10,495 nt of DNA. It comes from JAKLQR01 sp963753165 (GTDB lineage Bacteria; Nitrospirota; Thermodesulfovibrionia; Thermodesulfovibrionales; SM23-35). The DNA lies in assembly GCA_963753165.1 (NCBI GenBank), contig CAVWBP010000035.1:1-10495 (forward strand). Direction: 5' to 3'. The notes under the pieces are model-generated. The model worked only from the letters and a program-made list of their open reading frames with translations. It was not told the origin of the DNA and searched no databases. Both the position numbers and the translations under genes were made by a program. Below, in pieces: positions 1-5,242 of this stretch (position 1 is its first letter; each line of letters begins with the position of its first letter).

Positions 1-681
1 CAGTCTGCCGTCGACCATCTTGAGGATTCTGTGGCAGCGTTGCGCAAGGGGTTCATTGTGGGTAACGATTACAAAGGTTATTCCCTGCTCCCTGTTCAGG
101 TCGGAAAAAATCCTAAAGAGCTCTTCTCCGGTTGCGGTATCGAGATTCCCGGTGGGTTCATCCGCCAGGACGACTTTGGGATGGAGCAGGAGCGCCCGCG
201 CAACAGCAACACGCTGCTGCTCCCCGCCTGAAAGTTCTCCCGGTCTGTGGCGCTTTCTCCCGGACAATCCCATCCGCGCAAGGAGGTCCTCTGCTTTTTT
301 GCTCACTTCTTCATAACTTGCCCCTCCGCCCCCTGTCAGCCCGATAAGGCCCGGCATCATTACATTCTCGAGTGCGGTAAATTCAGGGAGGAGGTGGTGG
401 AACTGAAAGACAAACCCTACAGTCCTGTTCCTGAATGCCGCAAGGGCATATCTGTCCAGGGAAAAGACATCGGTACTCTCATAGAAGACATTTCCTGAAG
501 TCGGTCTGTCCAGCGCTCCGAGGATATGGAGGAGTGTGCTTTTCCCCACACCCGATGCGCCGACAATCCCGACCATTTCCCGCTCATGGATAGAAAGTTC
601 AATCTCCTTGAGCACCTTGATTTCACCCGCATCGGTCGCGAAGGATTTGTTCAGATTTTTTGTCTCAATGAATGTATTCAA
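1..681 (-). CDS. lolD: LolD, lipoprotein-release ABC transporter ATPase (3' end beyond window)
   Basis: ATPase subunit of the inner-membrane Lol exporter, which uses ATP hydrolysis to pull mature lipoproteins out of the inner membrane and hand them to the carrier LolA. The 227 visible residues contain Walker A GASGVGKST at 41-49, the Q-loop Q93, the signature LSGGEQQR at 150-157, Walker B VVLADEP at 170-176 and the H-loop H208. The stretch QFHHLLPEFTALENV (about 93-107) is characteristic of LolD within the MacB/LolD/FtsE group. The frame is open to base 1 and ends in MVDGRL, close to the usual C-terminus, so only a few residues should be missing. The start is a TTG at 681: it is preceded at 9 nt by a strong GGGGAGGA ribosome binding site, and there is no in-frame ATG nearby. 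It lies downstream of lolC but separated from it by a small gene and a repeat-filled gap, whereas lolC and lolD are often adjacent. Confidence 0.95.
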   Translation of the reverse strand, partial: MNTFIETKNLNKSFATDAGEIKVLKEIELSIHEREMVGIVGASGVGKSTLLHILGALDRPTSGNVFYESTDVFSLDRYALAAFRNRTVGFVFQFHHLLPEFTALENVMMPGLIGLTGGGGASYEEVSKKAEDLLARMGLSGRKRHRPGELSGGEQQRVAVARALLLHPKVVLADEPTGNLDTATGEELFRIFSDLNREQGITFVIVTHNEPLAQRCHRILKMVDGRL

Positions 682-690
682 AAACTCACG

Positions 691-698
691 TCCTCCCC
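691..698 (-). promoter_or_regulatory. Ribosome binding site of lolD inside a repeat
   Basis: On the minus strand GGGGAGGA lies 9 nt before the TTG start of lolD and decides that start. Its first three G residues form the end of a small hairpin (CCCTT at 708-704 paired with AAGGG at 700-696), and the whole motif belongs to the arm of the repeat at 691-727. A CCTCC at 720-716 on the same strand could pair with it. Confidence 0.7.
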
Positions 699-727
699 TT
701 TACAAGGGAATGCTTGGAGGGGGAATG
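691..727. repeat. GC-rich palindromic repeat, copy B
   Basis: The plus strand shows CCTCCCC, then a CCCTT-TAC-AAGGG mini-hairpin (696-708), then CTTGGAGGGGGAAT. With the related element at 744-778 it fills most of the gap between the small membrane gene and lolD. From memory, motifs of the CCTCCCC/GGAGGGG type occur as dispersed intergenic repeats in many bacterial genomes. Dispersal in this genome cannot be seen from one window. Confidence 0.55.
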
Positions 728-743
728 AACAACTTCCATAAAA

Positions 744-778
744 AACCTCCCCAACCCCTCATTGGCAAGGAGGGGAAT
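744..778. repeat. GC-rich palindromic repeat, copy A
   Basis: AACCTCCCC is followed by an imperfect palindrome with arms CCCCTC (755-760) and GAGGGG (770-775) around a 9-nt loop, ending in AAT. On the minus strand the element ends GGGGAGG followed by six T residues, so it might also act as a weak transcription terminator after the small membrane gene. Competing pairings make that uncertain. Confidence 0.55.
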
Positions 779-815
779 AACTCTTCCTCTTATGTATCGA
801 ACAAAAAATATCATG

Positions 816-1100
816 TTATTTTTCTTTCTTTGATCCCGTGATATCCTTGAACTTATCGCCTGTTTTTCTGAGTCCATCGGACACTTGTTTTGTCGTATCT
901 TTGATATCGTCAGTCTTTTCTTTTATCTTATCGGCCTCTTTCGCGACTTCTTCACTCTTTTTATGGATGACTTCCCCCGCCTTTTCCGATTGTGTGCCGA
1001 ACCAGCGGAAGGGCTTGCCCCCCTGCCACAGGGAAAGGGCAAGAAAAATTATCACCGCAAGAATTGCCAGGCCGATGAGTCTGAATATCCCTTTGAACAT
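816..1100 (-). CDS. Small membrane-anchored helical protein, 94 aa, unknown function
   Basis: I do not recognise this protein as a named family. It has one hydrophobic segment at about residues 4-24, then a short linker (WQGGKPFRWFG), then a highly charged stretch at about 37-90 rich in Lys, Glu, Asp and Thr, with apolar residues spaced as in an amphipathic helix or coiled coil. The end is basic (GSKKEK). The start is well supported: AAGGAG lies 6 nt before the ATG. The gene begins 28 bases after the lolC stop, so it is probably cotranscribed with it, and lolD follows after a 134-base gap filled by repeats. The layout suggests a membrane-tethered accessory or envelope stress-type protein, but that is only inference. 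Plus-strand frames over this stretch lack such ordered composition and are probably shadows. Confidence 0.75.
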   Translation of the reverse strand: MFKGIFRLIGLAILAVIIFLALSLWQGGKPFRWFGTQSEKAGEVIHKKSEEVAKEADKIKEKTDDIKDTTKQVSDGLRKTGDKFKDITGSKKEK

Positions 1101-1128
1101 ACCTTACTCCTTTTCAGTCACCGCCTGA

Positions 1129-2358
1129 TTATTCATATCTCAAAGGCTCCACGGGATTAAGTCTTGCCGCCTGCCATGCGGGATAAATCGTTGCGAGGAA
1201 ACTGATGATGAGCGCGGAAAGGGATACGGTCGCAAAATCCGAGAAGTTCATTCTTACGGGCAGATGACTCAGGTAATAGACATCCGCGGGAAGTTTGATA
1301 ATCTGGTACGTATTGAGAATATAGCTGAGGAGATATCCGCCCACCACACCGATAATCGTCCCGACCAGGCCGATTACAAAACCCTGAAGCATGAATATGG
1401 CCATAATCCCTCTGTCCGTCGCACCCATGGCCTTGAGTATGGCTATCTCCCTTTTCTTCTCGATGACGTTCATAATCAGGTTGCTTACTATATTGAATGA
1501 TGCGACAAGGATGATAAGGATAAGGATAACAAACATTGCAAATTTTTCCAGTTTCAGCGCAGAGAAGAGATTTTTATTCATCTGCATCCAGTCACGCGCA
1601 TAGAGCGGGAAAGAGAATTTGTCCTGTAATTTTTCCCTCACCGAGGCAGCCGTATAAATATCGTCCAGTTTCAGCTGAATGCCGGTCACTTCGTCCTTCA
1701 TATCGAAAAAATCCTGTGCCGCACTCAAATGGGTAAGTACGAGGTTCGAGTCATACTCGAACATGCCGACTTCGAAAATTCCCGCCACCCTGAACTGTCT
1801 TATTTTCGGGAGCATGCCGAGCGGGCCTATCTTTCCGATCGGAGACAATACGTTGATGACATCGCCCTGGAATACGCCGAGACTGCTCGACAGTTCCCTC
1901 CCGATGATGATTCCCGGCATATCGCCTTTTTTGCTCAGGTTTTCGATACTCCCTTCTTTCATATGGTGTGTTAATTCAGTAGTATGTATTTCCGTCTCCG
2001 GGGTTATCCCCCGGAGGAAGACGCCATGTGCGCGTTTCCCTGAAGAGACCATGACCTGTCCGAGCACAAAGGGAGAGGAGGACACGATATCCTTTTCCCC
2101 ATCGAGACGGTCCATCACCGCAGGGTACTCGGGGATGGCGCCCTTAAAACTGAGGATGACTATATGCGCATTCACCCCGAGTATCTTCTTCTGAAGGTCC
2201 TCATGGAATCCGCTCATCACCGACAGGACGACGAGGAGCGCCATGACGCCGACAGCAACTCCCCCGACGGATATCAGGGTGTTCACCGAAATACCCCTGT
2301 GCCTTTTCTTGGTTCTCAGATATCTGAGGGCTATGAAGAACTGGTACGGAAGGTTCAT
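1129..2358 (-). CDS. lolC: LolC/LolE-family lipoprotein-releasing permease
   Basis: Membrane subunit of the Lol ABC exporter. The 409 residues show the expected MacB/FtsX layout: a cytoplasmic start (FFIALRYLRTKK), one membrane helix at about 24-50 (ISVGGVAVGVMALLVVLSVMSGF), a large periplasmic domain at about 51-270, then three helices at about 272-298, 319-350 and 375-392, with the coupling segment KKREIAILKAMGAT between the second and third, ending NPVEPLRYE. Length is normal. Only one LolC/E gene is visible, which would fit a homodimeric (LolF-type) exporter, although a second copy elsewhere cannot be excluded. The ATG at 2358 is the only possible upstream start, because an in-frame TAA lies six codons earlier. 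It has no recognisable ribosome binding site and overlaps by ATGA the stop of a 19-codon leader ORF, which suggests translational coupling. Confidence 0.93.
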   Translation of the reverse strand: MNLPYQFFIALRYLRTKKRHRGISVNTLISVGGVAVGVMALLVVLSVMSGFHEDLQKKILGVNAHIVILSFKGAIPEYPAVMDRLDGEKDIVSSSPFVLGQVMVSSGKRAHGVFLRGITPETEIHTTELTHHMKEGSIENLSKKGDMPGIIIGRELSSSLGVFQGDVINVLSPIGKIGPLGMLPKIRQFRVAGIFEVGMFEYDSNLVLTHLSAAQDFFDMKDEVTGIQLKLDDIYTAASVREKLQDKFSFPLYARDWMQMNKNLFSALKLEKFAMFVILILIILVASFNIVSNLIMNVIEKKREIAILKAMGATDRGIMAIFMLQGFVIGLVGTIIGVVGGYLLSYILNTYQIIKLPADVYYLSHLPVRMNFSDFATVSLSALIISFLATIYPAWQAARLNPVEPLRYE

Positions 2359-2414
2359 AGGTGAAGTATCAACTTACCATGAACATTTATCGTTGCAAAT
2401 TGATCAATGAGCAT
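2355..2414 (-). CDS. Leader ORF of 19 codons overlapping the lolC start
   Basis: The peptide would be MLIDQFATINVHGKLILHL. TAAGGA at 2426-2421 lies 6 nt before its ATG, which is a better ribosome binding site than anything in front of lolC. Its TGA overlaps the lolC ATG as ATGA, the same junction type used twice in the cda operon of this window. A good promoter lies just upstream and would start the mRNA a few bases before this ribosome binding site. I infer that ribosomes load here and reinitiate at lolC. The peptide has no recognisable family. A chance ORF of this length is possible, so the evidence rests on the combined spacing. Confidence 0.5.
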   Translation of the reverse strand: MLIDQFATINVHGKLILHL

Positions 2415-2432
2415 CGTGATTCCTTACTGAAT

Positions 2433-2461
2433 TTTATATTCATTTTGCATTGATTTGTCTA
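2433..2461 (-). promoter_or_regulatory. Predicted sigma-70-type promoter of the lolC unit
   Basis: Minus strand: -35 TAGACA at 2461-2456, a 17-bp spacer, and -10 TATAAA at 2438-2433. Each hexamer differs from consensus at one position. The TAG of the -35 box is the lysS stop codon itself, so the lol unit can be transcribed independently as soon as lysS ends. Transcription would start near 2427-2425, immediately before the ribosome binding site of the leader ORF. Confidence 0.6.
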
Positions 2462-3934
2462 CTGTTCAGGCTTCAATTGCGGGAACAGGATGACGTCCCT
2501 GATAGACGGTGAATTGGTAAGGAGCATCACCAGCCTGTCTATGCCGATACCCTCTCCTGCCGCAGGAGGCATACCGTATTCAAGCGCTCTCACGAAGTCT
2601 TCGTCCATGGAATGGGCTTCTTCATCCCCCTTTAACTTTGCATCCACCTGTTCCATAAACCGCTGCTTCTGCTCCATAGGATCATTCAGTTCCGAAAAGG
2701 CGTTTGCAATTTCCCTTGCAGCGATAAACAGTTCGAACCGTTCTGTCAGTGCAGGGTTTTCAGGCTTCCGTTTTGCAAGGGGGGAAAGCTCAACGGGGTG
2801 GTCAATAATGAAAGTGGGCTGCACCAGCAGGGGTTCGACTTTTTCCTTGAATATCTCGTCGAGAAGCCTCCCGAGTGATATTTTGTCCTGGATATCGATG
2901 TTCTGTGACTTTGCCCACTCCTTTGCCTTTTCAAGGTCAGTGACTATTTCCTGCGGGACTCCCTGCTGCAGGAGCGCATCGAGCATGGTAATTCTCGGCC
3001 AGGGCGGGGTGAAATCTATCACAGTATCTTCGAAGGGAACCTTCAGGGTGCCGAGCGTCTTCTGTGCGACAAACGAAAGCATTTCTTCAGTCAGGGACAT
3101 CAGAAACCGGTAATCGCGGTATGCGATATAGAACTCGAGCATCGAAAATTCCGGGTTATGTTTTACCGAGATCCCTTCGTTCCTGAAATTCCTGTTCAGT
3201 TCATAAACCCGTTCATATCCGCCGACAAGCAGTCTCTTCAGGTAAAGTTCAGGGGCGATCCTCAGATAGAGGTCAACGTCGAGGGCGTTGTGGTGTGTCC
3301 TGAACGGCCGCGCGGTTGCGCCTCCCGGAATCGGCTGCATCATCGGCGTCTCCACTTCGATGAACCCCTGGGATTCGAGAAAATCCCTGATCGCTTTGAT
3401 GATCATACTTCTGGCAATAAAGGTCTTCCTTACGTCCGGATTCACGATCAGGTCGACATATCTCTGCCGGTACCGTGTCTCGATATCCTTTAACCCATGC
3501 CATTTTTCCGGAAGCGGCCTCAGGGATTTCGCAAGCAGGACAAATTCTTTGACTTCAACGGTAAGCTCATTGGTCTTCGTCCGGAAAAGGTTTCCCTTCA
3601 ATCCGACGATGTCCCCGATATCGGTCTTTTTCAGGAGTGTATATGTCTCTCCGAGGAACTCTTTCTTGAAATACACCTGTATCTTCCCGGTTGTATCCTG
3701 GATATGCGCAAATGCCGCCTTGCCGAAGTCGCGCATGGCGATAATTCTTCCGGCAAGTGAACAGGCAACAGGGTCGGTTTCGAGAGACTCCTTCGATGCA
3801 TCTCCATATTTCCTGTGGAGGTCTTCTGCATGGTCATCGGCAAAGAAAGAACCGCCGAAGGGGTCTATCCCTAATTCACGCAGGTCTTCGAGTTTTTTGA
3901 TCCTCTGTGCGATAAGCTCGTTGATTTCTTCCAT
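2459..3934 (-). CDS. lysS: Lysyl-tRNA synthetase, class II
   Basis: Charges tRNA-Lys with lysine in the cytoplasm. With the start at 3934 the protein has 491 residues, a normal length. The N-terminal OB-fold anticodon-binding domain spans about 55-140 (AGRIIAMRDFGKAAFAHIQD). The catalytic core includes the motif 1 region near 188-203 (SQGFIEVETPMMQPIPGG), motif 2 at about 250-267 (FRNEGISVKHNPEFSMLE) and motif 3 at 460-467 (GEGIGIDR), followed by LTNSPSIRDVILFP. The frame stays open another 51 codons upstream, but that stretch crosses a palindrome and AT-rich intergenic sequence, while MEEINELIAQRIKKLEDL is the usual LysRS beginning, so I chose the internal ATG. No clear ribosome binding site precedes it. 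The downstream lol promoter overlaps its stop codon. Confidence 0.96.
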   Translation of the reverse strand: MEEINELIAQRIKKLEDLRELGIDPFGGSFFADDHAEDLHRKYGDASKESLETDPVACSLAGRIIAMRDFGKAAFAHIQDTTGKIQVYFKKEFLGETYTLLKKTDIGDIVGLKGNLFRTKTNELTVEVKEFVLLAKSLRPLPEKWHGLKDIETRYRQRYVDLIVNPDVRKTFIARSMIIKAIRDFLESQGFIEVETPMMQPIPGGATARPFRTHHNALDVDLYLRIAPELYLKRLLVGGYERVYELNRNFRNEGISVKHNPEFSMLEFYIAYRDYRFLMSLTEEMLSFVAQKTLGTLKVPFEDTVIDFTPPWPRITMLDALLQQGVPQEIVTDLEKAKEWAKSQNIDIQDKISLGRLLDEIFKEKVEPLLVQPTFIIDHPVELSPLAKRKPENPALTERFELFIAAREIANAFSELNDPMEQKQRFMEQVDAKLKGDEEAHSMDEDFVRALEYGMPPAAGEGIGIDRLVMLLTNSPSIRDVILFPQLKPEQ

Positions 3935-3982
3935 AATGTCAGCGTTCTGCTGTAAAGCTCTGTCTGAAATAATTGCTCTGAT

Positions 3983-3991
3983 ATGATACCA
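3983..3991 (-). promoter_or_regulatory. Candidate extended -10 promoter of lysS
   Basis: On the minus strand TGG followed by TATCAT forms an extended -10 element about 50 bases before the lysS ATG. No good -35 hexamer lies 16-18 bp upstream (AGTTCG at 17 bp). It resembles the candidate boxes before the potassium channel gene and cdaA. Confidence 0.35.
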
Positions 3992-4058
3992 CAAGAACCG
4001 GGAAACGAACTTTTTTATTCTTCCATTTACCAATGAGAACCTTTGGAAAGCCTCTGTT

Positions 4059-4074
4059 GTCATTCCGGAATGAC
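4059..4074. repeat. Perfect 16-bp palindrome between lysS and the channel gene
   Basis: GTCATTCCGGAATGAC is a perfect palindrome, extended by one further T-A pair on the outside. Such GTCATTCC/GGAATGAC arms resemble, from memory, dispersed intergenic repeats found in many bacteria. Here the two arms meet without a loop. It lies in the 226-base gap between lysS and the channel gene. Whether it is a repeat remnant or a protein-binding site cannot be decided here. Confidence 0.45.
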
Positions 4075-4114
4075 AGAAGTTTGCCAAGGTTGTTTATCAA
4101 TAAATGTGGCTTTA

Positions 4115-4139
4115 CTTATGGACTCCTTAGTGCCATAAG
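4115..4139 (-). other. Stem-loop downstream of the potassium channel gene
   Basis: CTTATGG pairs with CCATAAG and ACT with AGT around a 4-base loop, giving ten base pairs with one bulged base, 21 bases after the channel stop codon. On the minus strand it is followed by TAAAGCC rather than a T-run, so it is a weak terminator candidate or an mRNA 3'-end structure. Confidence 0.4.
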
Positions 4140-4160
4140 ACTCGGCAGGCTAAGGTATTG

Positions 4161-5162
4161 TTATTTGCCGCTCTCGGCCATCCGTTCGAGGATTAACAGT
4201 TTTGTAGTCTCACCTACCGCGATCAGGGTGTCGCCTGCTTCTATCACGGTGCGGAACGTCGGGTTGAATTTCATCTCGCCGTTCACCTGTTTTATCGCAA
4301 CAATGATAATGCCAAGTTCCCGCCCTATCCCGCATTGGTCCAGGCTCTGTCCCGCCAGCCCGGAGCCTTGCTGAATAGTGATCTCCTCCATCTGCAGATC
4401 GATGTTGCCGCTCTTAGTGGCAAACTCGATAAAATCCACCACCGCGGGCTTTAATACCGTATGCGCAATCCTCAGCCCCCCGATATGATACGGGGACACG
4501 ACCCTGTCGGCACCCGCCCTGAGGAGCTTCTGTTCAGAACCTTCAATGCCCGCGCGTGCCACGATAAGAAGGTCCGGACTCAATCCCCGCGCGCTGAGGA
4601 CCACGTAGAGGTTTTCAGCATCGGTCGGGAGCACGGAGATAAGACACTTCGCCCTCTCTATGCCCACCCTTTTCAGGAGTTCATCATTCGTTGCATCGCC
4701 TTCGATAATCAGGATATCTTCTTTTCCGTTCAGACTATTCAGGCTCTTCTCGATAACCACAAAGGGAAGCTTTTTGAGATGGAGTTCCCGCGCGATGATT
4801 TTCCCCATCCTCCCGTACCCGCAGACGATATAATGGTCCTTTAACTGCATCAGTCTCTTTTCCAATCTCTTCCTCCCGTATATTTCATGCAATTCACCCT
4901 CGATAATAAGCTTGGCGCCGATGCCAAGCGCATAAAACACCGTCCCTACTCCCCCGACAAGGAGGACGATCGTAAAGATCTGCCCATTGCGGGAAAGCAC
5001 ATGAATCTCTCTGTAGCCGACCGTGGTGAGGGTTATGATCGTCATATATAAGGAATCAAAAAAATTCCATTCCTCGACAAGCATGTACCCGGCAGTGCCA
5101 AAAGCAATAACGCAAATTATAAAGAGCGAGGCAAGAACGAGTTTCCTTTTCAGTTCCTCCAC
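4161..5162 (-). CDS. Two-helix potassium channel with RCK (TrkA-N/TrkA-C) domains
   Basis: Membrane potassium channel of MthK-like build, 333 residues. Helix 1 spans about 8-30, the pore loop about 35-52, and helix 2 about 61-85. An RCK_N Rossmann domain follows at about 108-235 with the nucleotide-binding glycines GYGRMG at 115-120, E138 at the end of the second strand (FVVIE), and EGDAT at 154-158. An RCK_C domain follows at about 258-330. The filter reads TTVGYRE (46-52): the glycine normally ending TVGYG is R51, codon AGA, one base from the glycine codon GGA. The start is GTG at 5162 with AGAAGGA 9 nt upstream. RCK_C domains in other bacteria can bind c-di-AMP, and the c-di-AMP synthase gene lies about 4.4 kb upstream on the same strand. 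The channel assignment is firm; its ion conductance and ligand are not shown. Confidence 0.9.
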   Translation of the reverse strand: MEELKRKLVLASLFIICVIAFGTAGYMLVEEWNFFDSLYMTIITLTTVGYREIHVLSRNGQIFTIVLLVGGVGTVFYALGIGAKLIIEGELHEIYGRKRLEKRLMQLKDHYIVCGYGRMGKIIARELHLKKLPFVVIEKSLNSLNGKEDILIIEGDATNDELLKRVGIERAKCLISVLPTDAENLYVVLSARGLSPDLLIVARAGIEGSEQKLLRAGADRVVSPYHIGGLRIAHTVLKPAVVDFIEFATKSGNIDLQMEEITIQQGSGLAGQSLDQCGIGRELGIIIVAIKQVNGEMKFNPTFRTVIEAGDTLIAVGETTKLLILERMAESGK

Positions 5163-5205
5163 GTATCAGTATCCTTCTCCACAGTTTATTGAAACCTCAA
5201 AGGAT

Positions 5206-5214
5206 ATTCTACCA
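5206..5214 (-). promoter_or_regulatory. Candidate extended -10 promoter of the channel gene
   Basis: Minus strand TGG-TAGAAT lies 44 bases before the GTG start in the comEC-channel gap. The position 17 bp upstream (GAGCAG) does not match a -35 box. A perfect inverted repeat (5216-5234) fills the region just upstream, where an activator or repressor could act. The predicted mRNA leader is about 37 bases. Confidence 0.4.
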
Positions 5215-5215
5215 C

Positions 5216-5234
5216 GAGCAGAGGCACTCTGCTC
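5216..5234. promoter_or_regulatory. Perfect 8-3-8 inverted repeat before the channel promoter
   Basis: Minus strand GAGCAGAG-TGC-CTCTGCTC, eight perfect pairs around three bases, 8 bases after the comEC stop and directly upstream of the extended -10. It could be an operator for the channel gene or a 3'-end hairpin of the comEC mRNA. It has no T-run, so it is not a standard terminator. Confidence 0.45.
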
Positions 5235-5242
5235 CTCCCCGT

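Noticed and set aside
20..60. Apparent frameshift near the C-terminus of LolD
   Set aside because: A first reading of the G-run gave a wrong frame. Recounting four G residues restores THNEPLAQRCHRILKMVDGRL, and the total of 227 codons fits exactly.
681..690. GTG as an alternative start for lolD
   Set aside because: The GTG at 689 is out of frame and reads GTG AGT TTT TGA; only the TTG at 681 is in frame with good spacing to the ribosome binding site.
744..778. CRISPR-like repeats in the gap before lolD
   Set aside because: Only two diverged palindromic elements, no regular spacers, no cas genes.
838..1128. Plus-strand ORF opposite the small membrane gene
   Set aside because: It ends opposite the lolC stop and small-gene start, and its composition mirrors the minus-strand gene, which has a strong ribosome binding site and an ordered helix-plus-charged layout.
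3288..3986. Plus-strand ORF of 232 codons opposite lysS
   Set aside because: Antisense to the catalytic core of lysS, Ser-rich composition typical of a reverse-complement frame, no recognisable domain.
3935..4087. 51-codon N-terminal extension of lysS
   Set aside because: The frame is open, but the stretch includes a palindrome and AT-rich intergenic sequence, and the family start MEEINELIAQRIKKLEDL begins at 3934.
5163..5242. c-di-AMP (ydaO-type) riboswitch before the channel gene
   Set aside because: The gap is only 80 bases, too short for this riboswitch class, and is mostly explained by an inverted repeat, a promoter box and a ribosome binding site.
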